Part shown: in pieces, positions 46,042 through 55,600 of the stretch
Numbering within the stretch: position 1 is the first letter of the stretch
Layout of the letters: the number at the start of each line of letters is the position of its first letter
NCBI GenBank assembly: GCA_020631405.1
Contig: JAHDHH010000021.1
Coordinates: 1 to 57,829 of the forward strand
Length of the DNA stretch: 57,829 nucleotides
Reading direction: 5' to 3'
DNA from: Saprospiraceae bacterium
GTDB lineage: Bacteria > Bacteroidota > Bacteroidia > Chitinophagales > Saprospiraceae
Made by a program: the position numbers and the translations under genes
Notes under the pieces: generated by a model
Seen by the model: only the letters and a program-made list of their open reading frames with translations
Database searches by the model: none
What the model was told of the DNA's origin: nothing

Positions 46042-47388
46042 ATGAAATTTGAAACTATTGCCATTAATGATCAACTGGTAAAGATCAATGCTACAATAGC
46101 TAAAGAGGACTACGTCAAAGATTACAGAGATAAACTTAAGGACATTAAAAACAAAGGGTCTTTCAAAGGATTCAGAAAAGGAAAGACTCCAAATTCTTTT
46201 GTTGAAAAAATGTACGGTCTTCAAACATTGAGTGAGGTAGTAAACAAGAACTTACTAGATGGCCTATATAATTACATCACAGAAGAAAAGATTGAATATA
46301 TCCTAGATCCTATGCTTAGTGATGATGCTAATGCTATAGATTTTGATCTTAAAGATTTAAAAGACTATGATACAGCTTTTGAGCTAGCACTCAGGCCTGA
46401 TATAGAAGTCAAAGGGTTGACAAAGAAGTATGACCTCAAATTAATCAAGGTTGATGATACTATCATTGATGAAGAAATAGAAGGGGTAAGAAAGCAACTA
46501 GGTAAGCAAGTCAATGTAGAAGAACCAATCACTGATAATGATATTGTAGAGTTAGCAATCTACGAATTAGATGATAATGGTAAGGCTGCAAACGAAGGAA
46601 GTGAGCATGTCGCAAAGGTCTACATGGCCGATGTAGAGGAAAACTATAAGGCTGACTTACTAGGAAAGAAACTGAGTTATACGTTCAAAGTTGACCCATA
46701 TGCATTAGAAAAGGGTAGAGATGTCAAGTTCGTCAATAAATATTTGCTAGGCTTAGAAACGGAAGAACGTTCGGAATTAGTTTATGAGGCAGTCGTCAAT
46801 GGCGTAATAAGAAGAGAGCTTGCAGATATGGATCAAGCATTCTTTGATAAGTATACTGGTAAGGAAGGAGAAATCACTACCGAGGAGCAGCTTAGAGAAA
46901 AGATAAGTGGAAACATTCAAAAGTTCTATGACCAACAGTCTAAGAACTTGCTCCATAGAGAAATACTTGAGACGATAAGAACAGAGACTGTTGTTGATCT
47001 CCCAATTACCCATATTGAAAAATGGTACAAAGCTGTATCTCAAGATGGAGAAGAACAAGTTCCGATTGAGCAAGTATCGGACGATTTGAAGTGGGCTCTC
47101 ATTAGGTCTAAATTGGTTAAGAAGTATGAGATTGAAGTGTCAGAGGAGGATATGAAAGAAGGCGCAAAGGCTCAAGTAGCGCAATACATGCAAGGATATG
47201 GCAATGATCCCAATATGATGGACTATATGGTGAATTATATGTTGAATGATAAAAAACAAGTTCAGCAGATACATAATCAGGTCGAATCAGGAAAGTTATT
47301 TGAGGAGTTAGAAAAAGATGTAGAAACAAACACTACTGAAATTTCAGTCGATGAATACAAGGATTTAGTCCAGAATACTAAACAATAG
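46042..47388 (+). CDS. tig: Trigger factor
   Basis: 448 residues; ribosome-bound chaperone that meets nascent chains. The N-terminal ribosome-docking signature GFRKGKTP is at about residue 41-48 within the usual alpha/beta domain ([20 protein letters not shown] at the start). The C-terminal arm region is helical and acidic. The middle PPIase domain is hard to recognise and looks divergent or reduced, as is common in Bacteroidota. It is followed by clpP (54 nt) and clpX (10 nt further), the classical tig-clpP-clpX order. Confidence 0.92.
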   Translation: MKFETIAINDQLVKINATIAKEDYVKDYRDKLKDIKNKGSFKGFRKGKTPNSFVEKMYGLQTLSEVVNKNLLDGLYNYITEEKIEYILDPMLSDDANAIDFDLKDLKDYDTAFELALRPDIEVKGLTKKYDLKLIKVDDTIIDEEIEGVRKQLGKQVNVEEPITDNDIVELAIYELDDNGKAANEGSEHVAKVYMADVEENYKADLLGKKLSYTFKVDPYALEKGRDVKFVNKYLLGLETEERSELVYEAVVNGVIRRELADMDQAFFDKYTGKEGEITTEEQLREKISGNIQKFYDQQSKNLLHREILETIRTETVVDLPITHIEKWYKAVSQDGEEQVPIEQVSDDLKWALIRSKLVKKYEIEVSEEDMKEGAKAQVAQYMQGYGNDPNMMDYMVNYMLNDKKQVQQIHNQVESGKLFEELEKDVETNTTEISVDEYKDLVQNTKQ

Positions 47389-47442
47389 GACATATTAGTT
47401 TATTTATTGAATTGATATTAATTAAGTAACAAAAGAATAAAG

Positions 47443-48150
47443 ATGTTTCCAAAAGATGAATTTCAAAAGTACGCCACTAAGCATTTAAATATGTCTAGTG
47501 CTAGTTTGGAAGACTATATGCAAAAAGCATATGGAGGTGCTCCGAATATTACTGGGTTTACGCCTCAAGTAATTGAAGAGAGGTCAATGAATATCGTTGG
47601 TATGGATGTATTTTCTAGGCTGATGATGGATAGGATTATATTTCTAGGTGTGCCTATCAATGATTATGTTGCGAACGTAGTTCAAGCACAAATGCTATTT
47701 TTACAATCAACAGACCCAAAGAGAGATATTCAAATGTTTATCAATAGCCCTGGTGGTTCTGTGATCGCAGGTTTAGGTATTTATGATACTATGCAGTATG
47801 TTTCTCCAGATGTAAGCACAATTTGTACTGGGTTAGCGGCTTCTATGGGTGCTGTATTATTATGTTCTGGTACAGGCGGAAAGCGTACTTGTCTGGAGCA
47901 TAGTAGAGTGATGATTCATCAACCTTCAGGTGGTATGCAAGGGCAGTTTTCTGATATGGAGATTACTTACAAGTTAATCAAAGACTTACGTGGTGAACTA
48001 TATGATATTATGGCTAAGAACACTGGAAAGTCGTTTGAAGATATAGAAAAAGACAGCGATCGAGATAACTGGATGACAGCTCCAGAAGCATTAGAATATG
48101 GACTAGTCGACGAAGTGTTGTCAAAGAATAGCGTAAAAAAAGAATCTTAA
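47443..48150 (+). CDS. clpP: ATP-dependent Clp protease proteolytic subunit
   Basis: 235 residues; forms the double-heptamer proteolytic chamber used with ClpX. Catalytic Ser in GLAASMGAVLLC, His in RVMIHQPSGGMQGQFSD, and Asp in the following helix region (DRDNWMTAPEALEYGLVD). INSPGGSVIAGLGIYD forms the oxyanion region. An N-terminal extension of roughly 25 residues relative to E. coli ClpP (MFPKDEFQKYATKHLNMSSA) is normal for the phylum. Lies between tig and clpX, 10 nt before clpX. Confidence 0.96.
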   Translation: MFPKDEFQKYATKHLNMSSASLEDYMQKAYGGAPNITGFTPQVIEERSMNIVGMDVFSRLMMDRIIFLGVPINDYVANVVQAQMLFLQSTDPKRDIQMFINSPGGSVIAGLGIYDTMQYVSPDVSTICTGLAASMGAVLLCSGTGGKRTCLEHSRVMIHQPSGGMQGQFSDMEITYKLIKDLRGELYDIMAKNTGKSFEDIEKDSDRDNWMTAPEALEYGLVDEVLSKNSVKKES

Positions 48151-48160
48151 ATAACAAGAG

Positions 48161-49393
48161 GTGAAAAAGCAAAGTTGCTCTTTTTGTGGGTCTGCTAAGG
48201 AAGAAACTAAACTTCTGATTGCAGGTATTGATGCTCAGATTTGTGATAATTGCACAGAGCAGGCATATAATATTGTCATGGATGAATTGGATACAAATAT
48301 TAAGTCTAAGAAATCAAAGAGTGACTTTGCTTTGCCAAATGATCTGACTCCAGTCGGTATCAAAGAATACTTAGATCAGTATATCATAGGCCAGAGTGAG
48401 GCTAAGAAATACATGAGTGTTGCTGTCTATAATCATTTTAAGAGGTTAAAGCAGGTAAATATTGATGATGTAGAAATAGAGAAATCTAATATTCTTTTTG
48501 TCGGGGAGACTGGAACAGGTAAGACTTTACTGGCAAAAACAATCGCAAGATTTCTTAAAGTACCTTTTACAATTGTTGATGCTACAGTATTTACTGAAGC
48601 TGGGTATGTAGGAGAGGACGTAGAGAGCATGCTTTCTAGATTGCTTCAATCATGTGACTATGACGTAGAAGCTGCCCAAAAAGGGATAGTTTATATCGAT
48701 GAAATAGATAAGGTAGCAAGAAAGTCAGATAATCCCTCAATTACTAGAGATGTATCTGGAGAAGGTGTACAGCAAGCATTGTTGAAAATGTTAGAAGGGG
48801 CAGATGTTTTAGTCCCACCACAAGGAGGTAGAAAGCACCCCGAACAGCAAATGGTAAAGGTCAATACTAAGAATATTCTTTTCATTTGTGGAGGGGCTTT
48901 TGCTGGTATAGACAAAGTCATAGCCAGAAGACTCAATACACAGGTTATTGGTTATAAGAATGAAGAAGAGGAAGAGATTGACAATGATAACCTCTTACAA
49001 TATATCAACCACACTGACTTAAAGTCATTTGGATTAATTCCTGAATTACTAGGTAGGCTGCCGGTACTAACATACCTTAATCCTCTCACCGAAGATACAT
49101 TAATCTCAATCCTTACCGAGCCAAAGAATGCATTGATCAAACAGTATCAAAAGTTATTTGAGTTAGAAGGGGTTTCATTATTATTTGATAAAGAGGTATT
49201 GGTGTATATCGCTAAGACCTCTCTTGATTTAAAATTGGGTGCAAGAGGGCTACGTACAATATTAGAAGTAATCCTTACAGATGCAATGTTTGAGTTACCA
49301 TCTCAGAAGGATATCAAGGAATTTGTAGTTGATATTACTTATGCAACAGGGCAAATTTCAAAGTCCAAACTGTCAAAACTCAAGGCAGCTTAA
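48161..49393 (+). CDS. clpX: ATP-dependent Clp protease ATP-binding subunit ClpX
   Basis: 410 residues; AAA+ unfoldase that feeds proteins to ClpP. A zinc-binding domain (CSFCG, then ICDNC) is at the N-terminus, Walker [19 protein letters not shown] at about 112, Walker [14 protein letters not shown] at about 180, sensor region [16 protein letters not shown], and [10 protein letters not shown] near the end. The start is GTG at 48161 ([10 protein letters not shown]), 10 nt after clpP. A stable hairpin lies downstream (49436-49458). Confidence 0.96.
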   Translation: MKKQSCSFCGSAKEETKLLIAGIDAQICDNCTEQAYNIVMDELDTNIKSKKSKSDFALPNDLTPVGIKEYLDQYIIGQSEAKKYMSVAVYNHFKRLKQVNIDDVEIEKSNILFVGETGTGKTLLAKTIARFLKVPFTIVDATVFTEAGYVGEDVESMLSRLLQSCDYDVEAAQKGIVYIDEIDKVARKSDNPSITRDVSGEGVQQALLKMLEGADVLVPPQGGRKHPEQQMVKVNTKNILFICGGAFAGIDKVIARRLNTQVIGYKNEEEEEIDNDNLLQYINHTDLKSFGLIPELLGRLPVLTYLNPLTEDTLISILTEPKNALIKQYQKLFELEGVSLLFDKEVLVYIAKTSLDLKLGARGLRTILEVILTDAMFELPSQKDIKEFVVDITYATGQISKSKLSKLKAA

Positions 49394-49435
49394 TTATTAT
49401 AAATCTAGTTGATGTACCTTGTTATTAGGTAATGT

Positions 49436-49458
49436 TTTCAAGTATTTCATACTTGAAA
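49436..49458 (+). terminator. Hairpin 43 nt after clpX
   Basis: Perfect 9-bp stem TTTCAAGTA / TACTTGAAA with a 5-nt loop TTTCA. No strong T-run follows directly, so it may be a terminator of the clpX transcript or an mRNA 3' end structure. Confidence 0.45.
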
Positions 49459-49610
49459 TAGTATACGTATTTTGTCCCCACTTCTATATTGGTTTTCGTC
49501 AAATTAAAATTGAATTAATGGGTAATTGCATGGCAGTCAGCTATCTGAATATAGAATATTGTTGATTTGTGATAATTAACCCAACGAAAATCTGAAAATA
49601 ATTCTTTTTT

Positions 49611-49632
49611 TAGCTTTGGTTCTGTATTTTTG
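49611..49632 (+). promoter_or_regulatory. Candidate promoter of the right-edge giant gene
   Basis: Two exact matches to TAnnTTTG, TAGCTTTG (49611-49618) and TATTTTTG (49625-49632), lie 60-82 nt before the ATG at 49693. Neither has a TTG at the consensus distance, so the call is weak. Confidence 0.3.
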
Positions 49633-49692
49633 ATACGACGAATTAGCACTAACCCCGCTATCATACAACTAATAACCAAAAGAACCAGCCTA

Positions 49693-52600
49693 ATGAGAAT
49701 TATTCACTCTCTGTTAGCCCTATCGACTATTTTAATCTTTTCTACTACAATGTATAGTCAATGCCCAGGGCTTGGTGTTGTTTGTAATGGGTACTATTCC
49801 AATGTTGTCATTTGTGAAGTTTCTGGAGACGGGGGACAAACTGATGGGTGTAATGATGGTATAGTAGAGCTATGCGGACCTCCAGGAGCTGATATTGGAT
49901 GTATGGTTATTTCCAATTCAGAATGGGCCGTAGTATTGCCAACAGGTACGGTTATTCCTGCAGATGGTGTTTACTTGATAGCGTGTTCAATGGATCCAAC
50001 AGGGTCATGTGGTGTTGGAGGTAGTTTTGGTGCAAATGGTTTAGTAGCTAATGGAGATGGTGACTTTAATCCTGGGTTTGAAACAGCAGAAATTGATTTT
50101 GATGTTTGTAATCCTGCAAACGCTTCTTATTATGATCCCGCAGCTACAGGATTTACAATTGATAATTCTAACGCTGGTGATGGGGATGCTGTTGTTTTGT
50201 TTCAACCAGATGGAACTGTTCATGATGCTATTGCTTGGGGAGCACCAGGAGCAGTTGGTAATCCTGATAACTGTTCTATACAGAATGGGACATATACCTT
50301 AGGAGACAATGATGCAAACGGTACAATAAATGATAATCCAGCTGCAACAATTGCTGGACAATGTGATGGAAATAATGCAACGGGGGTTCCTATAATGCCA
50401 GCTGGAGATTGTGGAGCGGATTTAATTTGTTACACAATGCCTCAAATCACAGATGCGATATATACAATAGCACCTGGATCAACATTTGTTGGTTGTAATT
50501 CTTCTTTTATTAGACTTGACATCGGCACAACACAGGGTGGGACTCATGGTAGTCCATCACATATGGATGGAGCTTATACTGACCAACCAGTTGATGCAAA
50601 TGGTAATCCAACAGCAATTGGAACCACAACTATGGAAACATTCACATCAGGAGGATATACAAATTCTGCCTGCGGTGCTGCGTCGGCTGAATGGGCTTAT
50701 ACTGACCACCCCACACCAGGACTACCTAACGATGTACCTACATTTGCTTTTTATGTAAGCAATGCAGTTCAATGTACACCAGGCGATGTTGTGTTTACAG
50801 TAGAGGTTTATAACTGGCAACAGGTTTCAGATAATACAGATATATTTTCTGGAGATTACAACCTTCAGACTGGTTCATACATTGCTGATCCAATAACTGG
50901 AACTAACGAACCTTGGGATACATATATAGTTTCAGGTAGCACAACAACAATGACATATACGGCAACAATGACTACTGCAGGAACTTACAATTTTGGATTA
51001 GTTTGGGATGACTTTACAAACTGTTGTGGAACTCAAGGGTTCCCTCACTCTCAGAGTCTACCTAATGAATGTTATGAGACTTTCAATATGATAGTGACTG
51101 TAGTCGATCCATTAATGGCAACTGATTTGATAATAGATTGTGATGCAGGAGATTCCTCTGCAGGAGCAGTGAATGCTAGTTCATTTGTCTCAGGGGGAAG
51201 TGATTTATCTTATGAGCTTTTTGATGTTGCAGCTGGTTCGCCTGGAACTAGTATCGCAGGACCTCAATCAACAGGAGTATTTTTATTAAATACTTCAGCT
51301 GCAATGGGTGATTATGAAATAATAGTTACAGATGGCAGTGGTTGTTCAGCTCCAGTTACATTAACAATATTAGATAATTGTGAATTGCCACCCGTTTGTC
51401 CAGAAAACTTTTTAACAACTATAGATGGAGGAGCAGGGCCTGTTACAGCATGCCCCGGAGATGTTATCGACTTATGTTTTGATGGAGATCAATTACCTCC
51501 AGGTGGAACAATTACATGGCAGGTTGATGATGGATCAGGTTTTGTTGATATTGTATCTTTTTCAATTCCGGAACCTTCGGGTGTTTGTCCTGCAACATCT
51601 GAAGTACCTGTCGCATCAACTGATTTGACAAGTGTCACAGGAGGCTTAAATAGTGGTAATACTCTTGATGCCGCTGGAAACTGGTCTACTTATACAACAG
51701 GAGATGGATATGCTGGATTTGGAGTAGCTAATGGGCCTGGTGTTGGTGTATATATTTCTCAATTTGTTTATGATCCGCCAAATGGAGCAAGTACAACGGG
51801 AGTTGCTCCTGGCCCTCTTTGTCCCGATGGAACTGGATGGGGGTCTGCTACAGCAAATACTCCAGAAATGATTGAAATTAATGGTCCCCCAGGAGAGGAT
51901 ATTGGTTGTTATATATTTTCTGATGGAGAATGGGCTGTGACTATTCCATTAGGAACATTAATTCCAGCTGATGGTGTATTTTTAATTGGTAGCGCATGTG
52001 GTACTTCTTCTTACCCTTCCGGACAAATTGATTTGATAGTGACTGCTGCTGTTTTGAATGGTTCTTCAACTTCTTTAGGAAATTCAGGGGATGAAATTAT
52101 TCTGTTGGATGCAAGTGGCAATATTGTTGATGCTATAGAATATGAGAATGGTGGAGAAACAACTGTTCCAGAAACAGGAGAGGTTGCCGGAGGATCAGGA
52201 TCAGGTGGTTATGATTCAACTCCAGCAGATATGGAATTTTGTACAACGTATACAATGCCTGAGACAGCTTGTCCAACAGGAATGTTTAACTTTCAAGCAA
52301 TTGTAGACCCATTTGATTCGGCAAATTGCCCTGTTGCAGCTCCGGATGAAGTGGATGGGATAACAACAGCTTTAACAGCAACGGTGTCATGCCCAGAAGC
52401 ATCTATAACAGGAGCTTTTGATATTTGTATTGCTGATGGACCTGTGATGCTACCAGTTACCATTTTAGGTGGTACTGGACCCAATTATACAGTCGAATAT
52501 GAAATAGATGGCGTTGCTCAACCAACAGTCTCACTTATTAATGGTGGAACTATTGACATTGCAGGGCCGACAACTGGAGAAGTGAAAATCACCTTAGCTT

Positions 52601-55600
52601 CTATAGTTGATGAGGGAGGATCACTTTGCTCCGGATCAATCTCAACTAATGAAGTTTGTCTCAATATAAGACCAACGGAAGACATTACAATTACTACATC
52701 AACAAGCCCTACAACTTGCATGCCGTGCGATGGGACTGTTACATTTGACTTGTCAGTAGGAAGCTCGACTAATTCTTTTGATATTAATTACACATACAAC
52801 GGGACAGTCTTAGAACTTGGGAGTGTAAGCCTTCCTTTTATCTTAACTAATGCTTGCCCAGGAGATTATGACATTATTTCCGCTACTGATGACTTCGGAT
52901 GTCCAGCAACAGTAACGAGCAATGCTCAAACGTTATCTCCCCCTTCCGGGACACCATTATCTATAGTCACGCAACCGGTTTCTGTTTGTAATGATGGAAC
53001 TGCTAGTGTTGATTTGACTACAGATGTAACTTATAGTCCAGTGTACAATGCGGCAGACTTCCAATTCTATTCAGTAGACCCTTATACATTGCCAGTTGGG
53101 ACGTGGACGATGACTCCACCCCTTTTAGCATCAACTACAGTTAACGGTATAACAGCTGATCAAACGATATGGGTGATTTATTCTGATCCAATTACTGGCT
53201 GTCTATCTACACAGACGGTCGATATAGTTGTAGATGCGTCACTTTGTGGATTGTGTCCAGCGATGGGCATGCTTACAGATCCAGCTGATATCTGTGTAGG
53301 TGGAATGTTTGACCTTACAGTTTCAGGCCTTGACGACATGGATGATGCGGATAATAATGATATGGATTTTGGAATTGACTTTATGCATTTTGGTGCAGGC
53401 AACCCTGTTCCAGCTGATCCATACGTTGGAGGTACTTCATTGGGTGTTGTCGCTTTTGCAGCATTGACAGGAACGGATCCAGCACAAGTCGCAACAGTTA
53501 CAGCTGTTGGAAGTACACTCACTGCAGGTACTTATCAAATATGTGCAATTTTATCACCAACTCCGACGGATTCAGATTGTAAGATTCAATCATGTCAAGA
53601 AATAGTAGTCAATGCCCTTCCAACAATGATGGGCGGTTCTGTCTGTGTTGGATCTACAATTACATTAGTGGGGGCAGGCACACCGAATGGTACCGATCCT
53701 TACACTTCTAGCGATGTCTCTGTAGCGACTGTTACGAGTGGAGGAGTTGTGACAGGAGTCGCAGCAGGAATGGCAATGATCACATATACCGATGATAATG
53801 GCTGTACAATTGATGCTACTGTTACTGTCAATGCATTACCAACAATGATGGGCGGCTCAGTCTGTGTTGGAGCAACAATTACATTAGTCGGATCAGGCAC
53901 TCCGAACGTTACTGATGCATATACTTCTAGCGATGCCACTGTGGCGACTGTTACGAGTGGAGGAGTAGTGACGGGAGTTGCAGTAGGAACAGCTACGATC
54001 ACATATACAGATGATAATGGTTGTACAATAGATGCCACTGTTACTGTTGATGCGCTTCCAACAATGATGGACGGTTCTGTCTGTGTTGGAGCAACAGTAA
54101 CATTTGTTGGATCAGGAACACCGAATGGTACTGACCCTTATGTTTCAAGTGATGCCACAGTAGCTACTGTTACAAGTGGAGGAGTTGTGACAGGGGTTGC
54201 AGCTGGAATGGCAATGATTACCTATACAGATGATAATGGTTGTACTGTTGATGCAACAGTCACAGTAGATGAGTCACCTCCTGCCCCAATGGTCGATGAT
54301 ATTGAGGTTTGTGATGGTGCTTCTCAGACTATTACACCGACGGCTGCTGGTGGCGATGTGCCACTTTTAGCTACTGATTTATTTATATCAGAATACATTG
54401 AAGGATCAGGTAACAATAAATGTATTGAAATATATAATGGGACAGGAGCTACAGTGGACCTTTCCGATTATACAATAAAGAGATATACTAATGGATCCAC
54501 TACTGCAGGCGGATCATTTGTAATGACTGGGATGCTCGCTGACGGTGCTACCCATGTAGTATGCAATGGTAGTTCTTCAGCGGCTATTTTAGATATAGCC
54601 AATGAGACTAGTGGAGTGTTGAACTTCAATGGAGATGATGCCGTTGCACTTTGTAATAATAATCCTACTCCAGCTGTTATTGATATAGTTGGGAGCATTG
54701 GATGTGATCCAGGTTCACAATGGGCTGGAGCCACTGATGGTACTCAAAACAATACGATTGTGAGAAACTGCGATGTAAGTTCCGGTGTTAGCGTAAATCC
54801 TTCAATTGTACCTTGTGACAACACTACATTTCCAACATTGAATACAGAATGGACTGGATTAGGAATTGATGATATTTCGAATCTAGGCTCTCATACCTAT
54901 TGTGCTACAATGCCATCAACTTGCCTATTTAATTTTTACGATTTAGATCCAGCAGGTGGAGGAGCTACACAGCTCGCAATGGGTGTGACAGAATATACCC
55001 CAACTGTAGTTGCAGGAATGACAGAATCATTCTTCGTTACCAAAGTTGGTGACAATGGTTGCGAAAGTTTAGCTGATCAAGTTGAGGTTACTGCTAACTT
55101 TAACCCTACATTAAATTTATCAGTGAATATGGCTTGTGATGGAAATGATTTAATTTTCATGGATGCAGGAATGGGAGGAACATCTTGGTCTTGGAAAGGA
55201 CCATATGGATTTACTTCCACTGATCAAAATCCAACTATAATTGGAGCATCTACTCTGGCTACTGGAGCATATTCTGTTACAGTAACATCAGATGACAATT
55301 GTACAGCTACAGCTTCTATCGCAGCTAAAGTAAAACCACTTCCAATAGTCCCAGATATTGACGATATAGAGATTTGTGTTGGTGGATCTACCAACATTGA
55401 TTTTGGTGCTTTAACAATGACAGAAACAGAAACCTACTTAGAAACATTTGATACAGATGGAGAAGGAATTGCGGGAGATTGCTCTACTGGAATTTGTGTT
55501 ACAGATGTTGCACCTGCAAATGGACAGTGGTATATCAATGGGGACTTGTCAGGATTAACAGCAACTTCTGATTATGCAATTACCTCATCAGGTGCATTAG

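Larger units (their letters stand above)
49394..49692. other. Spacer between clpX and the right-edge giant gene
   Basis: 299 nt without a plausible coding frame. It holds the hairpin at 49436-49458 and two -7-like motifs near 49611-49632. Nothing else is recognised. Confidence 0.5.

Noticed and set aside
53700..54038. A 112-codon minus-strand open frame over the Big2-like repeats
   Set aside because: It is a mirror of the tandem repeats and repeats itself; the plus-strand frame is the coding one.
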